From Cinclus cinclus (lineage: Eukaryota; Chordata; Aves; Passeriformes; Cinclidae): a DNA stretch of 64,000 nt. Made by a program: the position numbers and the translations under genes. Positions within the stretch are counted from its first letter, which is position 1; every line of letters begins with the position of its first letter. The stretch covers positions 13,694,347 through 13,758,346 of the forward strand of contig NC_085047.1 of the NCBI RefSeq assembly GCF_963662255.1, given 5' to 3'. Shown here piece after piece: positions 37,524 to 47,103 of the stretch. The notes under the pieces are model-generated. The model did no database searches, was not told where the DNA came from, and was given only the letters and a program-made list of their open reading frames with translations.

Positions 37524-37588
37524 TTTATTTTTTGGGTTTTTTTTTTGTTTGTTTGCTTCTTTATTTTGTTTTATTTTGTTTTGCTTTT
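37524..37588. repeat. T-rich low-complexity tract with TTTG and TTTTG units
   Basis: About 65 bases, almost all T and G with a few A and C, with TTTG and ATTTTGTTTT units. It is followed directly by a (TA)/(CA)-rich alternating patch at about 37600-37630. Confidence 0.9.
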
Positions 37589-40500
37589 GAAGACTAGCAA
37601 TATACATATATGCATATACATATATATACAAATACAGCAACATGCTGTTCTTACACTGAACACAGCACTGAAACTTCATCTTGCCTGCACCAACACTGTG
37701 TGTGCTCTATATAGTGGTACATGAGCATTGCACACCACAAACAGTCAAAATAGACCAGAATAGGGTGGAAAGTCATAGTAACACTGCAGAGAGCAATCCT
37801 GCCATGTTTAGCAAAGGGAGATTGGTGTGAAATCAGAACATACATACTTGTACTGCTGAATTTTTAGAAGTCTTATTTGATTCCTGCTGTGGATATGCAG
37901 AGACTTATACATATATACATGTATGTGTACTTGAGTCCATATACAAATTTATAACAGAATTTGGGGTAAAATTATATACTTTGCAATTGTCTGCTTTTCA
38001 CCAGCACGACAACATTCATCTGGAGCAGCAAACTGATTAAGCTGATCGAATGAAGTGGTTTGGAAGCTCCCACTAGGCCATTGTGACAGATCATAGCTCG
38101 ACAAATGATGAATAATGCAAAAGGTCCAACCTGTTGACATGTTATTTAATTACATTGCTAATGCAACCATGATACAGAAATTTCAGACGGGAAATATGGA
38201 CACATCTGAAACAGTATGATGGTTATCTAATTTCATATTGCAAAACTGTCAAATAACAATCTCTGTGTGATTTACAAATAATAAAAGCAAAGAATGGCAC
38301 ACAGTGTTGAAAGGATAAGGGAAAATGATAAAGATAATAATGATCCTGTATTTGACAAAGTGTTAACAAAAAAGCACAGAGACCATGATATGATTATCTC
38401 AGTGCTGTCCTCTTAATCACTCACCATCTGCTGTGGAGGACCTGGGTAAATTGGTATACATAAGAATAAAATAATATTCAAGAATATAGCTTGGCATTAA
38501 TTAAGATTGATTTTTGAGGTGCCATTAATAGTATATGAGGCAGACACATCCTGTTTTAAATCTCAAGTTCTTCATGAAGTTTCCAGCATATTTCCAATGA
38601 GTACAGAATATATTTTGCCACCTAAACTTTAAGAATTGACCTTAATACCTGCTGGGGAAGTCAGATCACACATATCTGTATTATCAATTAAATATGAAGA
38701 AAGATGGTTTAATAGAATAGGCACCATCACTGTTCTTAAAAGAGCAGCAGTAAATGATCACTGAAAGGAATATAGGAATATATTTCACTACAGGAAATAA
38801 TCTCCTGCTAACCTCCCTATTCTAGTGAGTGTTTTAGTAAAGCTCCAGAATCAAGAGTAAGCTCTCCTTCATACGTACAATCCTCACTGCATTCATGGCA
38901 CAAGTAAAAGAGACATTTTTTTCCCCTTCAAGGGGCAAGGTTCAACAGTTTGGTTTGAACTCTAGTTCAAATTATCCCACCACTTTTCAAATGGTCTTGC
39001 TGATATCCATCAGTAATGATAAATGTTAATCTATTTTCATTTCAATTGAAAAATTGTAAAAATTTACATAGCTCATTTGGAGCTATTTGTTTTACAGACT
39101 CTCAAAACCAATTTATTGTTAGGTAGTTATTTCATAATGCAGATCTCTGATGTTCTAAATTCTATATCAAAAGTAACATTTTGAAAAGGAAAAAAAATCG
39201 ATTTTCACTTGAGCTGCAGCCAACTTTCTAATATAAATCCTTTGTGTATTGTTAACTTGGATTTTAATGTCCAGATTGTGCCAGTTTTCACTGGAGGTGT
39301 TTATGAAAGACTTGGCATTTTAGTGCCTACGTGACCAGCATACTTGATAGTTTATTTCTCTGCAACACCCACATTAGTTGTTGTGATATTTAACTGATCA
39401 TTATTCTTAGGTAAATAGGATATTATGGGGGACAAAAAGAAGCCTTCAAGTAGTAAAGATTTGAATTCATTACAATAGGCTAAAAGGAACATTTCAGTGG
39501 AAATAGGCAACTCAGAATTAAAACTTTTCTTTTATAATTTTATTTCTTTTTAACTAAAAAATGTAATTTGTGTGTAAAAGAAAACTAGAGAAATAAAGGA
39601 GGACCAAAGGTTGCAAAAAAAAAAAAAATAGAATGCATAATAACTAGGGAGATGTTTTAGAAAGACACAAGGCAATATGTGGAGTTGGGTTAATGAGAGA
39701 CAGAGAAGGTGAGAAGAAAATTTAATGGATTAAATGTCATAAAATCATTGCTTTCAGGAGAGAAAGATAAAACAGGGACCATGCAGAAATGAGGAGGAAG
39801 AAATATTTTCTGCAGCGAACCCATGAACTCTCAAAGAAGGCAACTGAGAAGAGGACTAAAGAGTCAATGCATTTTCAATGTGACAGTGTGAGTGAGGAAT
39901 CACTTCTGAAGAGACGTGAAAAAGCACAGTGTAGGAATTTATAGGACAAACAATTCTGTATCAATGGGAATGAGTTCCTGAATATACTACTCTATGACTA
40001 GATTGACTCTTAAAAAATTATATTGTGGTTTGTGTTATCTGATTGATAAAAAAAAAGTGAATAGAGTTTTCAAAATATGGCAATGGAGTTATCTATGTAA
40101 TACAGAAAGTGATACATTAAGCTACATTAACATGGTGTAAGATTTAGATTCATGACTATTAAAATAGTAGTAACGACCATATTTTTTTATTTTTTGCACA
40201 TTCAATCTGGCCTTCACTGTCTTAAACGTTTCACCTTCTTGCTGTCTTAGGTAGCTAGTTTCCCCCAAAAGCACAAGCTGATCGATGATCTGTACTGCTT
40301 CTGGCCTCCAACTGGTCACATCATTAACTTCTTGCCACAAAATCTGTGTTCAAGAACTCACTATGTGTACTGTACTTTGGTGTTATGTCTGTCAGAGTGT
40401 CTCAGGCACCAAGGGTGTTTTCTTCCTGATATTCATTTAGGTGGTTGCGGGGAGTAGCCACTGGAATTTTCAGCAATACGGGTAGCTACAAGTGATGGAT

Positions 40501-40859
40501 AGAGTCTCATTCCTCAAATCTTCACCAGGGTAGCTTGACCTGTGAAACCACACTGGTTTGTGTAAGCCTTTATGGGCCGCAGGAACTAAAAGTGGCTTAG
40601 CTGTCTCTGTACACCCATTTCAGCAATCTCTTTCCTATAACAGAGTATGTCCACACTGTTCATTTTCTTTGTTCTGTATTTCTGTCTAAGCTCTTGCTCT
40701 TTGCATCATTTGTGCTTCATTAACACTTGTTGACTACAGAGTTTCCTTCTGGAAAAATTATCTCCCTCCCAGAGGATGCCTTGGGAGAGTTAAGAGGTCA
40801 TTGGCACCAGGACCTACCTCAGACTGGCAGGATGGATGCTCACAGAAATAAACTAGTGG

Positions 40860-41758
40860 GGGTTTGACTTCTTTATTTCTACTCAGATTTTTTTTTTTTT
40901 CCCCCATGAGTTGCTTGGAAACTAACTACTGGTACTTGTGGTACTTAAGAAAAAGAAGAGTGGCTAAGGTGGGGGAGAGGAGTGTAGCATCTGGCTACAC
41001 TTCTTGTTTTCTCAGGGAATTTCTTTTCCAGAGAGGAGATACATTAAGATTTTTGGGGGGCAGGGAAAGGACGGGAATCAGGGCAGCTTCTGGCTCTCTT
41101 GAGCCTTCAGAAGAGGACAGTCAAATTACTGCTTGGGAAATTTGGGGAAAGCAATTTCGCTACCACTGCCATAACCCAGCTGGGAGCTGCCTTTGTTCTG
41201 CTGCTGGCTCCCACACCCCCTGCCCTGCCGGGACATCCCGCAGTTCCAGCTACCGCCACGGAGCTTCTGATACACCTTGTCCACCACCACGGGGTTTCTG
41301 CTCATTCTATCGGGTTCGGCTGCCCCAGGGGTTTTGGAAGCAAAGCCTCTCTCCCATCCCTTCCCGTCCGGGCCCAGCCGCCATTCCCGGGTGTTCCCGG
41401 AGCCCGCGCCACAGCGCCCCCTGCAGGAGCGGGGGAATCATCGCACCTGCCCTGCCCGGCCGGGAGCCACCAGCGCCCCTGCTGGCTGTGCCTGGAACTG
41501 CACCCAGGGGAAAGGGCCTGACAGCCCAGAAAGGTCACTGGGTTCCTGCTCTGGTTGGTGTTAATGCTGTGGGTGGTGTTGTTTGTTTGCTTTATTACAC
41601 ACACTAGTAAAGAACTGCTATTCCCATTCTCATTGCTTTTTGCCTGAGAGCCCCTTAATTTCGAAATTACAATAATTCAGTGGGAGGGTATTTACATTCT
41701 GTGTTTTAAGGGAAGCTCCAGCTTTCCCTAGCAGACACCTGTCTTTCAAACCAAGACA
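40860..41758 (+). mobile_element. Probable solo endogenous-retrovirus LTR, GC-rich core
   Basis: The 3' part matches an LTR layout I associate with songbird endogenous retroviruses. CCGCCACGGAGCTTCTGATA lies in a GC- and CpG-rich core (about 41200-41520). The AGTAAA polyadenylation-type hexamer is at 41606-41611 inside CACTAGTAAAGAACTG. The end runs AGCAGACACCTGTCTTTC then ACCAAGACA at about 41758. The 5' boundary (about 40860) is a guess. Open frames of 95 to 247 codons across the core have no retroviral similarity and follow from high GC. I see no gag, pol or env beside it, so it is most likely a solo LTR. Confidence 0.6.
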
Positions 41759-42069
41759 TAAACTCAGGCCAACACTAGCCTGAGTGAAACTAGCTCAGCA
41801 GGCCATGCACTTTCAAAAACCCTTATCCTACACTTCATGCAGTAAAGATTACTGTAATTCCATGGAAATCTGACTGGCTGTCACATAACTTTCTAATTTT
41901 TTATAACAAACTTCATAGTTTTCTGCTTTTTTGGCTGAAGAGAAATCTGCAAACTATCACTCTGATGCTGACAAGAGTTCCACATGGGTCCTAGAGCAGA
42001 CCAATATTTAAAGCAATGGAAACTCTTTGAGTCCCTTGCACTCCTGGAGTATCTGAAGGAGGAAGGTAC
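41759..42069. other. AT-rich spacer with a short hairpin
   Basis: It begins with an 8-bp perfect inverted repeat, ACTCAGGC (41762-41769) with GCCTGAGT (41778-41785), directly after the LTR end. No gene is recognised. The sequence then leads into a CR1 fragment. Confidence 0.5.
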
Positions 42070-42330
42070 ATCTGGAGATTGCCTGGTCCTATGTCCTGCT
42101 CAGAGCAGAGGCAGACAGAGCACCTTGCCCAGAACTGTGTCCATCCTTGGAGACTCCACAGTGTCTCTGGGCAACCTATTCTCTAGTGTTTGACTGCCCT
42201 TGCATGGATAAAATCCTCCTTGAGGACTGTTCTGCTTCACAATAATCAGTCCCAAATGTCAGAGCCTCACCTCATATATCAGACATGCCAACATCCTTTA
42301 TCATCCTAGTTGCTCTTTGCTGGAGTCTCT
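42070..42330 (-). mobile_element. CR1 LINE fragment, distinct subfamily, minus strand
   Basis: Recognisable by TGGTCCTATGTCCTGCTCAG, TCCTTGGAGACTCCACAGTG and TCTCTGGGCAACCTATTCTC, which lie in the order expected for the reverse complement of a CR1 3' region. The terminal repeat is missing and the copy is strongly diverged, so boundaries are approximate. It differs from the other copies in the window, so it represents another, probably older, CR1 subfamily. Confidence 0.7.
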
Positions 42331-45189
42331 GCAGTTGTATCGACATGCACTTCCTGCAGCCCTACCTCTGTAAAGCTGCATTCTCCTTTGGGAACTCAGC
42401 TGAGCCAAGGTTTCTGTTGGGCTGGGTCACTGAAGCAGCAGGAGAAGTTGCTGTTCCAAGGAGTGCACCAAGATTATTGTGCACACAGACAGTCCTCAGC
42501 AGTCCTGGCTGCTGCTGTAGCTCACTAGCAGTCATGGCCTTCTGTCAACAGCTCTCCCAACCAAGCAGGTCTGAAGGTCCTTAAGAACTTGGAAGTTTTA
42601 AGAGCTATAAGACTCCTCTGAAAAGCCCAGGATTTGTTCCCAACAGGTCTAGAAAATGTGCTCAAAAACTGCAGCACACAAAACAGTTGCTATGGTCTGC
42701 TTTTGGTAGCGGCACTCTTCTGTAGCACATTACACAGAAGGTGTGGGCACTCACAGCAGTCCTTTGGCCAATTCTGCATACTTGAGTATTTGCTCATTAC
42801 ACATGTGCCTGTGTTTTTCTCTCCTAGAACTCTACTCACGTATTATGTATAACTGAATATTCATTGAACCAAAAATCACAGACTCTTTAACTAGTGTTAA
42901 GGGTACATGACTTCTGCAATGATAATTTATCTGCAGTAGGACAGTGGAGAGGGATACAGCTACATCAGCCACAGGCTGCCAGGTGAGAAGTAAACCCAGG
43001 TTTCTCTGACCAAAATTCTTTGTATCTGCTGATTCCACATGCTTTTTCTGTAACCAGATGGAATTCCCACATCTAGAAATTCTAAGTTTCTTTGTGGTAA
43101 GTCAAGATAGAAACTTCCAGCTGCCAATTTCTTGTAGACATATTCTCTCTTCACATGCATATTTCTGACAATTTGTACTTGAATGGTTGAAGATTGGCTC
43201 TAAAGGAGGAAAGAGATAAGTAGTAGCAAATATTGATGGGAAAATAGCATTAAGCACCATGTATCATTCTCCTAAAGTGAAAAGGTTCTAAGGTTCCAAC
43301 TTAAGTAAATAAGGCAATTATTAAGATATTCCATATTTTTGTTAACTGACACTAAACACCACTTTCTTTCCTTTGTCTTTTGGCAATTTGTTCTTTCCTG
43401 AAGAATTTCAGACAAGGTAAGTAAAATGAGGAAAATAAGAGTTTTATTATATATTCTTATTGCACTCTAGAGTTGCTCTTCTTGCATATGAAAAATACCT
43501 TATAGGATAAATGTGTTGAAAACTCAGCATTTCAAACGTGCCTTTTCCATTATTGCATTCCCAAGCATGTAAAATAAGTGGACGTCATCTCATTTTAACA
43601 GAGAAGAAAACGCAAATAATCACTTTAAGTTTGTGTCCAGCTCACATTGGCATAAATAGAACCAAGTTGTGGCTAATGATGAAAATATATGTATTAAAAT
43701 TTCAGGCTTGTGAGTATATGCAGCAAGTTTGACTATTCAAGACTGGAGTTTAAGTGCCATCATCTTACTGAGAACCAGACTCACTGTACTGTTCATTTCA
43801 TGAATTTGAAAGATGAAACACATAAGAATAATAAAATCTATGTCCAAAAAGAATTTATTGTAATAAGAATGAATACTAAAACTTACAGGCATAGTTTAGA
43901 GGCCCTTCACCCTTTGAAAAAATTCCACAACTGACTTTATTTTCTTCTTAATGTAGTAAGTGCATTAGACTTCTAATTAAGAAGATCTAATTTTGACTTT
44001 TAGGATATATTTCTTTATTTTCCCTTGAAGTCAATCAGGCTTTGAGCTTGACCAGAGCATTTAGCAGTTTATTGTCTAGGGACACGTTGCATAAAAAAAA
44101 AAAAATCCAAAAGTTTTTTTGTTTTTTTTTTAAATTTCCCCTGCTGTTAGCACACGTAGTATTATAGACGCAATAGTAATTTTATTACTTGGAGTAGTAT
44201 AAAGCAAACACAAGTAAAATAGCTTTGTGCTGTGGAGATTTTCAAAACTTTACATTGCACTCATGAACATCAGCATATACAACCAATTTTGTAGTAAACG
44301 TATGTAGATAAGGTGAGACTTTACTGGTACACTAAAAATAGTGACTTTGGGACTCAGAAAATACAATAAATGTCAAACACCTATCTTTGCCTTTTTTAGC
44401 CTTGTGCTGTGTTTTTGTTGTTGTTGTTGTCGATGGTTTCTTGTTTTGTTTTGTTTTGTTTTTTTCTTCTTGTGACTTTCCTGGTGGATGGAGTTACCAT
44501 TATCAGCTTTACTTCCCGCTGCTCTCAGGTCTGCATGGAGAGACTCCCGTGATCATATCTGAATTTTCTCATGACATTTACATTGTTTTTTATAAATAGC
44601 ACATCTTGGCTGAGCTCTATGTTTTTCTGTCTTCCTACTTACTATAAGGTGGCCTCAAAATCACCAGGAAGACACTTCCAGTTTTGCACCCATATTCCTT
44701 GCAGCTGTTTCTCTGACACATACAATGGGTAAGGAATACACAGATTCAGATGCAATCTATGGATCAGTCTAAGTTGACCAAAAAACCTTTGTGAGCACTG
44801 CATTAAAAAGAAGGACTTTGGATGGTATGCAAGGGTTAATTTTATTCAGAACATCTTTTCATTCCCAGTTTCCATTAGAAGTGGTGGATCTCAGGCCATG
44901 GCAAAGGAGGCTTTTTCCCTAATATGTGACTACTTCACACATTAGTTATTTTGAAAACTGCAGATCTAAGCTTTGAAATGTAATATTGAAAGGTCATGGA
45001 AATCTGTGTCTTCAAAAGTGCCTTTTTCATACCCCAATATTTACCTCTAAAGGACATGTCCTCAGCTCTACATGTCCTCATGCCATTTGTGACAGCTACA
45101 GCTGGTTTGTAAGTGGCACAGATAAATTAGCCATAACAGACACCAGTTTGACCAGCCTAGTTCACTAGAGAATAGAAGTAAACAAGACA
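42331..45189. other. Non-coding DNA
   Basis: The first 300 bases are fairly GC-rich (CTGCTGCTGTAGCTCACTAG near 42510) and could be a further diverged part of the adjacent CR1 or another repeat. The rest is AT-rich with no recognised gene. It contains an A14-type run near 44091-44104. Confidence 0.45.
44411..44466. repeat. T-rich tract with (TTG)n and (TTTTG)n
   Basis: T5 then five TTG units, an interruption (TCGATGGTTTC), then TTTTG units ending in a T run. Same style as the tracts at 5870, 33529, 37524 and 63331. Confidence 0.92.
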
Positions 45190-45336
45190 ATGATAGGATG
45201 GATTTAAACTCAAACAGGGCACCCCAGCCAACCCCATTCAATCATGAATGCAGACATCATGAATGCAGTCCAGTGAACTGGGTAGTGTTGAGAACCCAAG
45301 CAATCAAGTGTGTAAGCCTGGGAAATTTGAACCCCC

Positions 45337-45344
45337 TATAAAAG
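45337..45344 (+). promoter_or_regulatory. TATA box of the LTR
   Basis: TATAAAAG preceded by a short C run. Transcription would be expected to start about 25 to 30 bases downstream, near 45365. Confidence 0.6.
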
Positions 45345-45355
45345 AGGGCACCAAC

Positions 45356-45361
45356 AATAAA
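45356..45361 (+). promoter_or_regulatory. LTR polyadenylation signal
   Basis: AATAAA followed within about 30 bases by GT-containing sequence (TTTCGGTGTGCC), as needed for cleavage in the R region. Confidence 0.55.
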
Positions 45362-45423
45362 CTTTGGCTGCTGTCGCATGAATTTCGGTGTGCCCTGTCA
45401 CGTGCCTGTCTCCAAAATTGTGA

Positions 45424-46630
45424 CACCTTTGAGTAGCTAAGACATTTTGCTCTGCTGGAGCATCTGTACCCAGGTAAGTAAGTGTTCCTTCTTCCCCTCC
45501 TTGAAGCTTCTGAATATTGAAGAACTAGCTTCAGGTTCCCTTTTATTTGGATGAAACTAGAAATTATGTAATCACCCCATGTAGGTGTATGTCTTGTTTT
45601 TATTAATGTAGCATTTTGAATACTCTTCCCAGGAATGTCTAAAGGATTATCCCTCTTTTTCAATGAACAGTAATTAGTATTACAGCAGATACATGCTGTT
45701 TTAAAGAAAATAATAGATACTTCAGTTATGCAGATATTGCTACAGATATTTTACTTAATCAAAATGCCACTTTTTGCTTGTAAACAAATGCTTAAGAAGA
45801 ATATCTCTGACTTCTTTTTTAACTAAAAACCACCGTTGATATTTTTATGCTAATGAAAACAATATTTCCACATCTTAATCTTTTATGGATTTCTTTTTAA
45901 TGTTAGAGACATTTTAGAATAACTAAGGCATACTTCGTGGTAGCTCTGGGATTTGCTAGTCATAATGATGTGAAGCTAACAATTTTTTGCGTTCTTTATT
46001 TTTCCCACCTGCCTACCCTGTAACCCTTTAAGACTTTTTCCCTTTAAAGTTTAAGGATGCAGAGCTCAAATTGATGAACTTGTAACTTTAAAATTCCTTC
46101 TAGTCTCCCCTTAATCTCTGAACAAAATGTAATGTAAAATTCCTGCTAACAGAACAGTGCTTCAATGTTATCCTGAACCTTGGAAAAGGCGTATTAGGCC
46201 TGTGATTATGATGAACCTTTTATCTTCACTATTCTGATGTCTTAATAAGCTTTGCTATTGTTTTCTAAAGCTTTTTTGGTGTGCTCTTAACAGGTGAGTC
46301 TTTACTGGCTGTTCTGAAGCTGATCCCAGCCCTCAACCACTCCAGTCTCCTCTCATCACATGTTTTCCAAATATGTACCTTGAATGAGAATAATTTACAA
46401 CAATATTCATTATAATTAGACCAGATTTTATTAATCTGCATGTGGTAGAGGAGTGTGTTCCTCTTGAAGAAATAGAAGACTACTGCAGTGAGCCTACCAA
46501 GGTATGGACTGACTGACGGGTTTATGGGTGAGATTGACCCCCCTGAGTAGGAAATACTGGAGGGCCCAATCTGTGATGGAAATGGTGGTCGTGGTACTTC
46601 AGTTTGCTAAGATGGCCTTTACGTTTAGCT
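45424..46630. other. AT-rich non-coding DNA
   Basis: No gene recognised. A minus-strand 119-codon open frame (45304-45663) only overlaps the LTR end and is not supported. Confidence 0.5.
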
Positions 46631-47060
46631 TCACAGTATCAGAGAATCCCAGAATCAGAGAATCACAGAATGGGTCACACTGGAAGGGACTACAGAGGGG
46701 GGTCTGGTTCCACCTCTCTGCTCAAAGCACGGTCATCCCAGGGCACTTGGCACTTGGATTGCATCTGGAAGGTTCTGGGCTATCTCCAGTGAGGGAGACT
46801 CCACACCCTCTCTGGGTGATGTGTTCCAGTGCTTGGTCACTGCACAGGAAAAAAAATTCTTCCTCATGTTCAGGTGGAACTTCCTGTGCATCCATTTCTG
46901 CCCCTTGCTTCTTGTCCTATTGCTGACACCACTGAACAGAGCCTGGTTCATGCTCTGACCCCTCCCTGCAGACTGCAGACACTGACAGATGTTGATGAGG
47001 TTCCCTCTCACTTGTTTCTTCTCAAAGCTGAAAAGCTCCAGTTCCTTCTGCTTGTCCTCT
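46631..47060 (-). mobile_element. CR1 LINE fragment, minus strand
   Basis: Starts in the terminal repeat (four AGAATC-type units at about 46641-46670), then has CCACACCCTCTCTGGGTGAT, CTTCCTCATGTTCAGGTGGA, GACAGATGTTGATGAGGTTC and AAGCTGAAAAGCTCCAGTTC. The minus-strand frame keeps [19 protein letters not shown], typical of the CR1 ORF2 C-terminus. It is the same subfamily as 3525-3771 but without that copy's deletion. Truncation at about 47060 is followed within 20 bases by a T26 run. Confidence 0.93.
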
Positions 47061-47077
47061 ATTTTTTGTTCTGTATC

Positions 47078-47103
47078 TTTTTTTTTTTTTTTTTTTTTTT
47101 TTT
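47078..47103 (+). repeat. Homopolymer T26
   Basis: Twenty-six T on the plus strand between CTGTATC and GGTAGGTTTG, about 17 bases from the truncated end of the CR1 copy. Confidence 0.95.

Larger units (their letters stand above)
33386..40859. other. AT-rich non-coding DNA
   Basis: No supported gene over about 7.5 kb. Simple repeats inside it are listed separately. Segments near 33990-34110 and 37980-38170 have mixed, non-repetitive sequence with TAATTA-like motifs and may be conserved non-coding elements, which is a guess. The minus-strand open frame at 40122-40340 (72 codons) has a protein-like composition, but I cannot assign it. Confidence 0.5.
45190..45423 (+). mobile_element. Endogenous-retrovirus LTR fragment with promoter and poly(A) signal
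   Basis: The order CCCCCTATAAAAGAGGGCA, CAATAAACTTTGGCTGCTG, CATGAATTTCGGTGTGCC, CACGTGCCTGTCTCC is that of an LTR U3/R/U5 junction on the plus strand. The TATA box and the AATAAA signal are only 19 bases apart, so the poly(A) signal probably lies at or before the start of a very short R region. That arrangement is known from betaretrovirus-like (ERVK) LTRs. Only the 3' half is recognisable; the 5' boundary is uncertain and may lie further upstream. No primer-binding site or internal retroviral sequence follows. Confidence 0.65.

Noticed and set aside
40122..40340. 72-codon minus-strand open frame with protein-like composition
   Set aside because: Short, without recognised similarity or splice support; kept only as a note in the stretch description.
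40864..41607. 247-codon plus-strand open frame
   Set aside because: It lies in the GC-rich LTR core, where stop codons are rare. The product has no retroviral or other recognisable motif, and several other frames are open over the same bases.
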